A stretch of 64,000 nucleotides of DNA, taken from assembly GCA_022226935.1 (NCBI GenBank), contig CP092081.1, positions 3,727,857 through 3,791,856 on the forward strand, given 5' to 3'. The notes under the pieces are model-generated. The model ran no database searches. It saw nothing but the letters and a program-made list of their open reading frames with translations, and was not told the origin of the DNA. Of the stretch, positions 55,051 through 64,000 are shown one piece after another. Source of the DNA: Nitrospira sp. GTDB lineage: Bacteria; Nitrospirota; Nitrospiria; Nitrospirales; Nitrospiraceae. The position numbers and the translations under genes were made by a program. The first letter of the stretch is position 1; each line of letters begins with the position of its first letter.

Positions 55051-56052
55051 ATGGACCAGGCCGTCGTCGCACAGGACATCAAACGCAGCGACCTCCTTGA
55101 GATGTATTTCTACCTGCGGCTGACCAGAAGCCTGGAGGACCGGATCACGGCTCTCTACCGGCAAGGCCGGATCGTGGGCGGCGTGTATACCAGCCACGGC
55201 ATGGAAGCGATCGCCGTCGGTTATGCCTCGGCATTACAGCCCAATGATGTCATCGCCCCCTTCCATCGCGATATGGGAGCGTTCCTGATTCGCGGGTTTT
55301 CTCCCGGCGAAATCATCGCCCAATACCTCGGCAAACAGGCCGGGCCCACAAAAGGCAAAGACGGCAATGTGCACATGGGAGACCTGAAACGCGGAGTCAT
55401 CGGCTTTGTCAGCCACTTGGCCGACAACATGCCGGTTGCGGCCGGCGCGGCACTGGCGTTCAAAATCCGGGGAGAGTCCCGCGTGGCCTTCGCCGGAACC
55501 GGCGACGGTGGCACAAGTCGTGGCGACTTCCATGAAGCCATGAACTTCGCGGCGGTGCGCAAACTACCCGTCGTGTTTTTCTGCACCAACAACCAATATG
55601 CCTACTCCACGCCGGTCCGTTACCAAATGGCGATCACCGATGTGGTGGAACGGGCCAAGGGCTACGGGATGCCGGGTGAGATCGTTGATGGCAATGACGT
55701 GGCAGCGGTGTATCTGGCTTCCGGCCGAGCCATCGCCAAGGCCCGGTCCGGCGAAGGTCCGACGTTTCTCGAATTCAAAACCATGCGCATGCACGGCCAT
55801 TCCGCACATGACGCGGCCACGTACGTGCCGAGTACGTTGCTGGACGATTGGAAGACGAAAGACCCGATTCTGCGCGCCGAACAGTTGCTCATGCAGCTGG
55901 GCTACGGGGATGAGTCCTACTTTCATGAGGTGGGGGAACGCGCGAAGAAAGAAGTCGAGGCAGGCACCGAGTTCGCCGAGCGGAGCCCGCTGCCGGAAGG
56001 GCAGGAGACGTTGGTCGGCGTGTTCGCCACCGAAGACGAGGTGTTGCCATGA
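55051..56052 (+). CDS. 2-oxoacid dehydrogenase E1 alpha subunit
   Basis: Thiamine-diphosphate-dependent decarboxylase subunit, 333 residues. The TPP motif is GTGDGGTSRGDFHEAMNFAAVRKLPVVFFCTNN; PFHRDMGAFLIRG and the phosphorylation-loop-like RMHGHSAHDAATYVP are present. It could be pyruvate or branched-chain 2-oxoacid dehydrogenase; the branched-chain/isobutyryl-CoA context favours the latter, but sequence alone cannot decide. A strong site GAGGAGG precedes the ATG. Overlaps E1 beta by 4 bases. Confidence 0.88.
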   Translation: MDQAVVAQDIKRSDLLEMYFYLRLTRSLEDRITALYRQGRIVGGVYTSHGMEAIAVGYASALQPNDVIAPFHRDMGAFLIRGFSPGEIIAQYLGKQAGPTKGKDGNVHMGDLKRGVIGFVSHLADNMPVAAGAALAFKIRGESRVAFAGTGDGGTSRGDFHEAMNFAAVRKLPVVFFCTNNQYAYSTPVRYQMAITDVVERAKGYGMPGEIVDGNDVAAVYLASGRAIAKARSGEGPTFLEFKTMRMHGHSAHDAATYVPSTLLDDWKTKDPILRAEQLLMQLGYGDESYFHEVGERAKKEVEAGTEFAERSPLPEGQETLVGVFATEDEVLP

Positions 56053-57047
56053 CGACCGCGACCGCCACGCAGGAGACCCAGACCACCTACGTCGATGCCA
56101 TCTCACAGGCATTGGATGAAGAAATGAGCCGCGACGAACGGGTGTTTCTCATGGGTGAGGACATCGGCGCGTATGGCGGCGCATTCAAAGTGACGGAAGG
56201 GTTCTTGAAGAAATATGGGGAATGGCGCGTGCTGGATACGCCGCTGTCAGAATCCGGCTTCGTGGGAGCCGCCATCGGCGCGGCCATGATGGGCTTGCGC
56301 CCCGTGGTCGAGATGCAGTTCGCGGATTTCATTTCCTGCGCCTTCGATCAAATCACCGAGGTTGCCGCCAAGAATCACTACCGCTGGGGAGCGGCCGTTC
56401 CGCTTGTGATCCGGGCGCCCTTCGGGGGCGGCGTCCATGGGGGCCCGTTTCATTCTGAATGTCCGGAGGGGTGGTTCTTCCATTCGCCCGGCCTCAAGAT
56501 CGTTGCGCCATCGACGCCCTATGACGCCAAGGGTCTCTTGAAGGCGGCGATTCGCAACCCCAACCCGGTCCTCTACTTCGAACATAAGTTTCTGTATCGA
56601 CGAATTAAGGCCATTCTGCCGCAGGAGGAATACATCGTTCCCCTGGGAAAAGCCGACGTGAAACGGCCAGGCCGCGACATGTCCCTCATCACCTATGGAG
56701 CCATGGTCCACCTGGCGTTGGAGGCGGCGGAGGTGCTGCAGCAAGAAGGAATCGAGCTGGAAGTGGTGGATCTCCGCACGCTGATCCCCCTCGATAAAGA
56801 AACCCTTTACGCCTCGGTGCGCAAGACCAGCAAGGCGATCATCCTCCATGAAGACAACAAGACCGGCGGCATTGGCGCCGAAATTTCCGCGCTGCTGACC
56901 GAAGAATGTTTCGACTGTCTGGATGGGCCGATTCTTCGCATCGCCCCGCCCGACACGCCAGTGCCGTTCAGCACGCCATTGGAAGAATTCTTTTTGCCCA
57001 AGGTCAGCGACATCGTCGCAGGAGCCAGGAAACTGGCGGCCTATTGA
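56049..57047 (+). CDS. 2-oxoacid dehydrogenase E1 beta subunit
   Basis: A 332-residue transketolase-like subunit that completes the TPP site. Motifs: RVFLMGEDIGAYGGAFKVTEGFLKKYG, SESGFVGAAIGAAMMGLRPVVEMQFADF, RAPFGGGVHGGPFHSE and the C-terminal HEDNKTGGIGAEISALLTEECF. Starts with a 4-base overlap with E1 alpha, so a fixed subunit ratio is likely. Confidence 0.9.
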   Translation: MTTATATQETQTTYVDAISQALDEEMSRDERVFLMGEDIGAYGGAFKVTEGFLKKYGEWRVLDTPLSESGFVGAAIGAAMMGLRPVVEMQFADFISCAFDQITEVAAKNHYRWGAAVPLVIRAPFGGGVHGGPFHSECPEGWFFHSPGLKIVAPSTPYDAKGLLKAAIRNPNPVLYFEHKFLYRRIKAILPQEEYIVPLGKADVKRPGRDMSLITYGAMVHLALEAAEVLQQEGIELEVVDLRTLIPLDKETLYASVRKTSKAIILHEDNKTGGIGAEISALLTEECFDCLDGPILRIAPPDTPVPFSTPLEEFFLPKVSDIVAGARKLAAY

Positions 57048-57074
57048 AATGAACAGCCTTCAGCCATCAGGTGT

Positions 57075-57116
57075 CAGCTTTCAGCGAGAGAAAAGAGATT
57101 CTAAGGCTGAAAGCTG
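57075..57116 (+). repeat. Inverted repeat between E1 beta and E2
   Basis: CAGCTTTCAGC (57075-57085) pairs with GCTGAAAGCTG (57106-57116) around a 20-base loop. A related TTCAGCCATCAGGTGTCAG series precedes it. It sits in the only sizeable gap of the E1-E2 operon and may be an intergenic repeat element or an mRNA-processing hairpin. Confidence 0.55.
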
Positions 57117-57140
57117 CTTGCTGATCGCGGAGAACCTGAG

Positions 57141-58310
57141 GTGACAGTGGCTACCGATATCGTCATGCCGCAGCTCGGTGAAAGCATCGCTGAAGGCACC
57201 GTCGTCAAGTGGCTGATCCAAGCCGGCGGTGCAGTCGAAAAAGACCAGCCTCTCTTGGAGGTGGAAACCGAAAAGGTGGCCCTTGATGTGCCGTCTCCGG
57301 CTGCGGGATTTCTTGCGGAGGTGATGGTCCAAGAAGGTACGACGGTACCGGTCGGCACGGTACTCGCGAGGCTCGAGACGCAACCGGCTGCGGAGGGCGT
57401 CGTCAGCCGGGTCGGCGGCGTGGGTGTGCGCGCGAGGCAAGGCCAAGGCGAGCAGCACTATTCGCCCGCGGTTAAGCAACTGGCGCGAGAGCATGCGGTG
57501 GACCTCGCCGTTGTCCCCGGCACAGGCGAAGGTGGCCGGGTGACGAAGAAAGACCTGCTGGATTATGTGTCCACGCATCAACCGTCCAGTCACGAGCCAT
57601 CGCAGCCGGGTCAGGCTCCAACGCCCATCACTCAGCCCCGCCACACGCAGGAGGACATCATTCCGATCACCCAAATGCGGAAGACCATTGCCGACCGCAT
57701 GCTGCTCAGCCGACGCACCTCCGCCCATGTGACCACATTTTTCGAAGCGGACTTCCGGGGCATCGACACATTCCGCACGGGTCGCACACTCACCTATCTG
57801 CCCTTCGTGATCAGCGCAGTCACCCGCGCCATGAAGGACCTCCCATTGCTGAATGCGTCCTGGCGTGACCAAGGCCTTGCGATCAAAAAAGACGTCCACA
57901 TCGGTATTGCGGTGGCACTCGAGGAGGGCCTCCTGGTTCCAGTGATTCGCCATGCCGATCAGAAAGGGCTCACGCAATTGGCGCAGGAGGTCGCCGATGT
58001 GGCGGAACGGGCCAGGAAGAAACGGCTGGCGCCGGAGGAGGTACTCGACGGCACGTTCACCATCACCAATCACGGCGGATTCGGCAGCCTGTTCAGTACG
58101 CCGATCATCCACCAGCCACAGACGGCGATTCTCGGCGTGGGGTCGGTTCAGAAGCGTGCCGTGGTGATCGACGACGCCATCGCCATCCGCCCCATGTGTT
58201 ATCTGAGTCTCTCCTTCGACCACCGGATCATCGACGGGGCGACGGCGGATCGATTCATGGCCAAGGTCAAGCAGCATCTTCAACAGAACGACTGGGAGAA
58301 ACTTCTGTGA
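57141..58310 (+). CDS. 2-oxoacid dehydrogenase E2 (dihydrolipoamide acyltransferase)
   Basis: A 389-residue core subunit that transfers the acyl group to CoA. The lipoyl domain has Lys45 in EVETEKVAL; a peripheral-subunit-binding domain follows (YSPAVKQLAREHAVDLAVVPGTGEGGRVTKKDLLDYV), then the catalytic domain with the FDHRIIDGATADRF motif. Only one lipoyl domain. No E3 gene is in the window, so lipoamide dehydrogenase must be shared from elsewhere. GTG start with GGAGAACCTGAG upstream. Coupled to the thiolase by a GTGA overlap. Confidence 0.9.
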   Translation: MTVATDIVMPQLGESIAEGTVVKWLIQAGGAVEKDQPLLEVETEKVALDVPSPAAGFLAEVMVQEGTTVPVGTVLARLETQPAAEGVVSRVGGVGVRARQGQGEQHYSPAVKQLAREHAVDLAVVPGTGEGGRVTKKDLLDYVSTHQPSSHEPSQPGQAPTPITQPRHTQEDIIPITQMRKTIADRMLLSRRTSAHVTTFFEADFRGIDTFRTGRTLTYLPFVISAVTRAMKDLPLLNASWRDQGLAIKKDVHIGIAVALEEGLLVPVIRHADQKGLTQLAQEVADVAERARKKRLAPEEVLDGTFTITNHGGFGSLFSTPIIHQPQTAILGVGSVQKRAVVIDDAIAIRPMCYLSLSFDHRIIDGATADRFMAKVKQHLQQNDWEKLL

Positions 58311-59512
58311 CTGCCAGACACCATGCCGTCATCGTCAGCGCGGTTCGAACGCCGATGGGGAGCTTCAACGGCGGGTTCAGCTCGATCCCCTCAACCCGGT
58401 TGGGAAGCCTCGCCATCGCTGAGGCGCTGAAACGCATTCATCTGACGGGTGAGCAAGTAGATGAGGTCCTGATGGGATGTGTGCTCAGCGCCGGGCTTGG
58501 ACAGGCTCCCGCCAGGCAAGCAGCGATCGGAGCGGGACTGCCGCACCGGGTCGGGGCCGTGACCGTGAACAAGGTCTGTGGCTCCAGCCTGCAGACGGTC
58601 ATCATGGCGGCTCGGGCCATTGCCTTGGGTGACGCGCACATCATCGTCGCAGGCGGAATGGAAAACATGACCCGGGCCCCCTTTCTGCTGGAAAAAGCTC
58701 GACAAGGCTATCGGCTCGGACATGGAGAGCTGACGGATAGCCTGATCAAGGACGGCCTCTGGGACGTGTACAACCAATTTCACATGGGCAATGCCGGGGA
58801 ACTCTGCGCCGCTCGGTATCAGTTTTCACGGCAGCAGGTCGACGACTTTGCCTTGGAAAGTTACAGCCGCGCGCGTGAAGCCATCACCGCCGGTTCATTC
58901 ACCAGGGAGATTGTTCCGGTCGAAGTGTCCCAGAAAAAAGGCGCACCACTCATCGTCACGGACGATGAGGAACCGAACCGGGTCGATCTCTCAAGGCTGC
59001 GTCAGCTGAAACCCGTCTTTCAGGACGACGGAGTGCTCACCGTGGGCAACTCCCCTTCATGCAATGACGGCGCGGCAGCGTTGGTCATTATGGCGGAGGA
59101 AGAGGCTCATCGGCTTGGACTGCCCCCCATGGCTCGCATTGTCGGATATGCCGGAGCGGCGCTCGCGCCGGAATGGTTCACCATTGCGCCCATCGACGCG
59201 ATTCGGCAGCTCTTGAAACAGACGGAGTTGACGGTGAGCGACATCGACCTCTTTGAAATCAACGAAGCCTTTTCGGCCGTCTCCTTGGCGATCACTCGTG
59301 AACTCGGGTTGGATGCGAAGAAGGTCAACGTCAACGGCGGCGCAGTCGCGCTCGGTCATCCCATCGGCGCCACCGGCGCGAGGATCCTGACCACGCTGCT
59401 GTATGCGATGGAAGAACGTGATGCCCATCGCGGAATCGCCAGCCTCTGCATCGGCGGCGGTGAGGCGCTGGCAGTGCTGGTGGAACGGCCGAGAAAAATA
59501 CGGCATCAGTGA
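58307..59512 (+). CDS. Acetyl-CoA acetyltransferase (thiolase)
   Basis: A 401-residue thiolase. Active-site Cys in VNKVCGSSLQTVIMA, His in NVNGGAVALGHPIGATGAR, second Cys in ASLCIGGGEAL. The short-chain-type residues around HMGNAGELCA and its position before 3-hydroxybutyryl-CoA dehydrogenase suggest acetoacetyl-CoA cleavage, which would use both butyryl-CoA oxidation and homogentisate-derived acetoacetate. The GTG start overlaps the E2 stop. Confidence 0.92.
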   Translation: MTARHHAVIVSAVRTPMGSFNGGFSSIPSTRLGSLAIAEALKRIHLTGEQVDEVLMGCVLSAGLGQAPARQAAIGAGLPHRVGAVTVNKVCGSSLQTVIMAARAIALGDAHIIVAGGMENMTRAPFLLEKARQGYRLGHGELTDSLIKDGLWDVYNQFHMGNAGELCAARYQFSRQQVDDFALESYSRAREAITAGSFTREIVPVEVSQKKGAPLIVTDDEEPNRVDLSRLRQLKPVFQDDGVLTVGNSPSCNDGAAALVIMAEEEAHRLGLPPMARIVGYAGAALAPEWFTIAPIDAIRQLLKQTELTVSDIDLFEINEAFSAVSLAITRELGLDAKKVNVNGGAVALGHPIGATGARILTTLLYAMEERDAHRGIASLCIGGGEALAVLVERPRKIRHQ

Positions 59513-59549
59513 TGATGAGTGCGCGGAAGCCGCAGGCATGGAATCGCGA

Positions 59550-60434
59550 ATGACCATTGATGACATCACCACCATCGGCGTCGTCGGCGCAGGACAGATG
59601 GGGCGCGGGATCACCCAGGTACTGGCAACCGCAGGCTGGAATGTATTGCTGGTCGATGTGACGGAAGAGGCGCTGGAGGAGGCCACGAAAAAAATCTGGC
59701 AGGGCGTCACCAAGGCCGTGGAAAAGGGGGCGCTGCGTGGTGATCAGGCCGGCTCGGCCATGGCGATCATCCATCCGATACGGCACATGCAACGGCTGCG
59801 GGAGGCGCAGGTCGTGATCGAAGCCATACCGGAAGATCCCGTCATGAAACGGGCACTGTTCGCGCAACTGGGACAGATCTGCGAGCCCTCGACCCTGCTG
59901 GCCAGCAATACCTCCTCGATTTCCATCGCCAGCCTGGGCATGGTGTCCGGGCGGCCCGACCGTGTCGTCGGCATCCACTTCATGAACCCTGTCCCGGTGA
60001 TGCGACTAGTCGAAGTCGTCCGCGCCATCGGCACCTCCGAGCAGACCATGCGCCTGGCCCTGGATCTCGTGCGACGCGCAGGGAAAACCGCCGTGGTTTG
60101 CAAAGATTTTCCCGGCTTCATCGTCAACCGGGTGCTCATTCCCATGATCAATGAAGCCATCTTTGCGCTGGAAGACGGGGTGGCGACAGCGGAAGCCATC
60201 GACCTGGCCATGGTGGAAGGCACCAATCATCCCGTCGGTCCCCTGGCGCTGGCAGACCGCATCGGCCTGGATACCGTACTCGCCATCTGCGAAGTGCTGC
60301 ATCAGGACTTGGGCGATCCGAAATTCCGCCCCTGCCCCCTGTTGCGTAAATACGTGGAAGCCGGGTGGCTCGGGAGAAAAAGCGGGCATGGATTCTACGA
60401 GTACGGAGATCAGCCGGTGATGCATCTGACCTGA
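59550..60434 (+). CDS. 3-hydroxybutyryl-CoA dehydrogenase
   Basis: NAD(P)-dependent dehydrogenase of about 294 residues. The Rossmann motif is GVVGAGQMGRGITQ; the catalytic segment VVGIHFMNPVPVMRLVEVV, and GFIVNRVLIPMINEA and NHPVGPLALADRIGLDTVL follow. It has one helical domain, unlike the longer enzyme at 46-47 kb, which suits short-chain substrates. Start ATG 59538 or 59550 (family-like MTIDDITTIG). It overlaps the thiolase frame only outside the real coding start. Confidence 0.92.
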   Translation: MTIDDITTIGVVGAGQMGRGITQVLATAGWNVLLVDVTEEALEEATKKIWQGVTKAVEKGALRGDQAGSAMAIIHPIRHMQRLREAQVVIEAIPEDPVMKRALFAQLGQICEPSTLLASNTSSISIASLGMVSGRPDRVVGIHFMNPVPVMRLVEVVRAIGTSEQTMRLALDLVRRAGKTAVVCKDFPGFIVNRVLIPMINEAIFALEDGVATAEAIDLAMVEGTNHPVGPLALADRIGLDTVLAICEVLHQDLGDPKFRPCPLLRKYVEAGWLGRKSGHGFYEYGDQPVMHLT

Positions 60435-60465
60435 CGTTGCCGTTCCATGATCGGAGGAACGCGTC

Positions 60466-62061
<1,596 letters not shown>

Positions 62062-62181
62062 GGCGACGGCAACCAGACGCCTCCCGTGCTCGCGCAACGC
62101 GCGCAGTTGGAGGCGTCCTGGTCATCGCCGCTGAGACACATTGGAACGCGAGTACCGGGATTATAAGCAGACCTGTGGCAC

Positions 62182-63024
62182 ATGAAACTCGGAGCCTTTG
62201 AGATTTACCCCGTCACCGACGGCCGCTTCCGGCTCGACGGCGGCGCCATGTTCGGCGTCGTGCCGAAAGCCCTGTGGCAAACCTGTTGTCCGGCGGACAA
62301 CCTGAATCGCATTCCGCTCAGTCTGACCTGCTTGCTGATCCGCGCCCACGGTCAATACGTGCTCGTGGATACAGGGCTCGGCGATAAGGAGGATGAGAAA
62401 TTCCACTCGATGTTTGCGATCGAACGGGCGCCCACCCTGCGCCAATCCCTCTCGCAGCATGGCCTGAGCCGCGACGATATCCATCTGGTAATCAATACGC
62501 ATCTCCACTTCGACCATGCGGGAGGCAATACGGCGGCCAACGGAAACAACACGGTGATGCCAGCGTTTCCCAAGGCCACGTACTATGTGCAGGAGGGGGA
62601 ATACGACGATGCGGTTCATTCCAACGAACGGACCAGGGCCAGTTATCGCCGCAACAATTTCACACCGGTGGCCGACGCCAATCAGTGGGCATTGCTCCAG
62701 GGTGACACGGAACTGCTGCCGGGAGTGACAGCCGTCGTCACCCCTGGGCATACGCGCTGCCATCAAAGCGTCAAAGTGGAATCGGAAGGTCGCGTCGCGT
62801 TTTTCCTGGGCGATCTCATTCCCACGGTGTCCCATCTTCCGCTTCCCTACATCATGGGATACGACCTGAATCCCCTACAGACACTCGACAGCAAACGACA
62901 GGTGCTGGAGCGTGCCTGCAATGAACAGTGGTTGTTGCTCTTCGAGCATGATCCGTTCGTGCAGGCCGGATATGTCAGCAAAAACGTGGACGGGAAATAT
63001 GTTCTCCGGGAGGTGCCCCTATGA
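62182..63024 (+). CDS. Metallo-beta-lactamase-fold hydrolase
   Basis: A 280-residue MBL-fold protein. Zinc motif [10 protein letters not shown], later His in [11 protein letters not shown] and FLGDLIP (Asp), and a final His in LFEHDP. It resembles the AttM/AiiA lactonase and related thioesterase-like MBL groups ([18 protein letters not shown]). It lies between the large and small mutase subunits and overlaps the small subunit by 4 bases (ATGA). It may hydrolyse an acyl-CoA thioester or lactone made in this pathway; the substrate is unknown. Confidence 0.85.
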   Translation: MKLGAFEIYPVTDGRFRLDGGAMFGVVPKALWQTCCPADNLNRIPLSLTCLLIRAHGQYVLVDTGLGDKEDEKFHSMFAIERAPTLRQSLSQHGLSRDDIHLVINTHLHFDHAGGNTAANGNNTVMPAFPKATYYVQEGEYDDAVHSNERTRASYRRNNFTPVADANQWALLQGDTELLPGVTAVVTPGHTRCHQSVKVESEGRVAFFLGDLIPTVSHLPLPYIMGYDLNPLQTLDSKRQVLERACNEQWLLLFEHDPFVQAGYVSKNVDGKYVLREVPL

Positions 63025-63428
63025 CCGTCGCGGCAACACCCCTGCGGATTTTGATCGGCAAGGTGGGATTGGACGGGCATGACCGCGGTGTGAAGCTGGT
63101 CGCCCGCGCGCTCCGTGATGCGGGCATCGAAATCATTTACACGGGACTTCACCAGAGTCCCGAACAGATCGTGACGACCGCCATCCAGGAAGACGTGCAA
63201 GCCATCGGTCTCAGCATCCATTCCGGCGCCCACAATTCCTTATTCCCCCGGATACTGGGACTGCTGCGGGAACAGGGCGCGGGAGACATCGTGCTCTTCG
63301 GCGGAGGGATCATTCCCGACGAGGATGTGCCGCGATTGAAGGCGGCAGGCGTGCAGATGTTGTTCCGGCCTGCCACTCCCATGCACGACATCGTGGAATT
63401 TGTGAACGGGCTTCGAACCGAACGGTAA
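63021..63428 (+). CDS. icmB: B12-binding small subunit of acyl-CoA mutase
   Basis: A 135-residue cobalamin-binding domain. The DxHxxG motif GLDGHDRG carries the His that ligates cobalt, and [18 protein letters not shown] and [20 protein letters not shown] complete the Rossmann-like fold. Together with icmA it forms a heteromeric mutase like Streptomyces IcmA/IcmB. No MeaB/IcmF-type G-protein chaperone is in the window. It overlaps the MBL gene, so the MBL protein is made together with the mutase. Confidence 0.85.
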   Translation: MTVAATPLRILIGKVGLDGHDRGVKLVARALRDAGIEIIYTGLHQSPEQIVTTAIQEDVQAIGLSIHSGAHNSLFPRILGLLREQGAGDIVLFGGGIIPDEDVPRLKAAGVQMLFRPATPMHDIVEFVNGLRTER

Positions 63429-63441
63429 GAGGATTCCGGCC

Positions 63442-64000
63442 ATGCGTGTGTTGAACACGGCAGTACGGCGAGAATCGGAAGACTTCCGACGAGGCCAAGC
63501 CCATTACGATGGCCTGATGGCCGATCTGCGGAAACATCTGGAGCTGGTGCGGGCCGGCGGATCGGCCGACGCCATCGCGCTTCACAAGCAACGCGGCAAA
63601 CTCACCGCGCGCGAACGGATTTCAGCGCTGCTCGACCCGGGCTCGCCCTGGCTGGAACTGAGCCCGCTCGCCGCCTTCAACCTCTACGACAATCAGGTGC
63701 CCTCAGCCGGGCTGATCACCGGCATCGGTTCGGTGTCGGGGCGCTTCTGTGTCATCGCAGCCAATGATGCCACGGTCAAAGGCGGCACCTACTTCCCGAT
63801 GACCATCACCAAACACCTTCGCGCGCAGGCCATCGCGCTGGAGAACCGGCTGCCGGCGATTTACCTCGTGGATTCCGGGGGCGTGTTCCTCCCGATGCAG
63901 GCCGAGGTCTTTGCAGACAAGGACCATTTCGGGCGGATCTTTTTCAACCAGGCGCGCATGTCGGCGGCCGGTATTCCTCAACTCGCCGTGGTCATGGGCA
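63442..64000 (+). CDS. Methylcrotonyl-CoA carboxylase-type carboxyltransferase, partial
   Basis: The first 186 residues of a biotin-dependent acyl-CoA carboxyltransferase; the frame is open to the window end. The segment [72 protein letters not shown] matches the beta subunit of 3-methylcrotonyl-CoA carboxylase (AccD-like family with TVKGGTYFP). It would carboxylate 3-methylcrotonyl-CoA in leucine breakdown; geranyl-CoA or propionyl-CoA types are alternatives. ATG at 63442 lies 13 bases after icmB. Confidence 0.85.
   Translation, partial: MRVLNTAVRRESEDFRRGQAHYDGLMADLRKHLELVRAGGSADAIALHKQRGKLTARERISALLDPGSPWLELSPLAAFNLYDNQVPSAGLITGIGSVSGRFCVIAANDATVKGGTYFPMTITKHLRAQAIALENRLPAIYLVDSGGVFLPMQAEVFADKDHFGRIFFNQARMSAAGIPQLAVVMG

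Overview
The window is a GC-rich bacterial chromosome segment with tightly packed genes, many 4-nt ATGA/GTGA/TTGA overlaps and frequent GTG starts. Gene content suggests Nitrospirota, most likely a Nitrospira-like organism: coproheme decarboxylase of the chlorite-dismutase superfamily, secreted IPT/TIG and YCF48-type proteins, two-partner secretion coupled to a CHAT-TPR protein, and several proteins I cannot assign to any widespread family. This placement is an inference from gene content; no rRNA or other phylogenetic marker was compared.

Layout. 1-4 kb: dnaK, dnaJ and rsmE on the plus strand. 4-7.3 kb: two secreted beta-rich proteins (YCF48-like and IPT/TIG) behind a good promoter, then a RidA-family gene. 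7.5-8 kb: a small two-gene cassette (ribbon-helix-helix-like protein plus coiled-coil protein) preceded by a perfect 8-bp dyad. 8.2-16 kb: a minus-strand run recA-recX-alaS-ruvX-mltG-deoC-deoB joining DNA repair, tRNA charging, RNA and cell-wall processing and deoxynucleoside salvage. 16.5-24.4 kb: cinA-thpR, coproheme decarboxylase, a membrane protein, an uncharacterised pair, an exported OB-fold-like protein, an FKBP isomerase and a Tat-exported DUF882 protein. 24.7-32.5 kb: a signalling block of multi-PAS histidine kinase, NarL-type regulator, degenerate receiver and sigma-54 activator, followed by Nudix and SDR genes. 32.7-39.4 kb: an exported Lon-like (S16) domain protein and a TpsB-TpsA-CHAT/TPR operon. 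39.8-64 kb: a large catabolic island.

The catabolic island diverges from an AT-rich control region near 51.4 kb. The minus-strand arm encodes a haem-oxygenase-fold diiron oxidase, acyl-CoA synthetase, thiolase, 3-hydroxyacyl-CoA dehydrogenase, enoyl-CoA hydratase, patatin, acyl-CoA dehydrogenase, an HTH protein and tryptophanase. The plus-strand arm encodes a half-length HPPD-like protein, a short homogentisate-dioxygenase-like cupin, fumarylacetoacetase, a phosphoribosyltransferase-like protein, a branched-chain-type 2-oxoacid dehydrogenase (E1 alpha, E1 beta, E2), thiolase, 3-hydroxybutyryl-CoA dehydrogenase, a two-subunit B12-dependent acyl-CoA mutase and the start of a methylcrotonyl-CoA-type carboxylase.

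The most interesting reading is that the mutase is an isobutyryl-CoA mutase: Phe and Gln occupy the positions that are Tyr89 and Arg207 in methylmalonyl-CoA mutase. Together the island could then convert valine-derived isobutyryl-CoA to butyryl-CoA and on to acetyl-CoA, alongside leucine, tyrosine and tryptophan breakdown. Other points worth attention are the dyad-controlled small cassette, the TPS-CHAT operon, a secreted Lon-like domain with Thr in place of the catalytic Ser, and a metallo-beta-lactamase gene lodged between the two mutase subunits.
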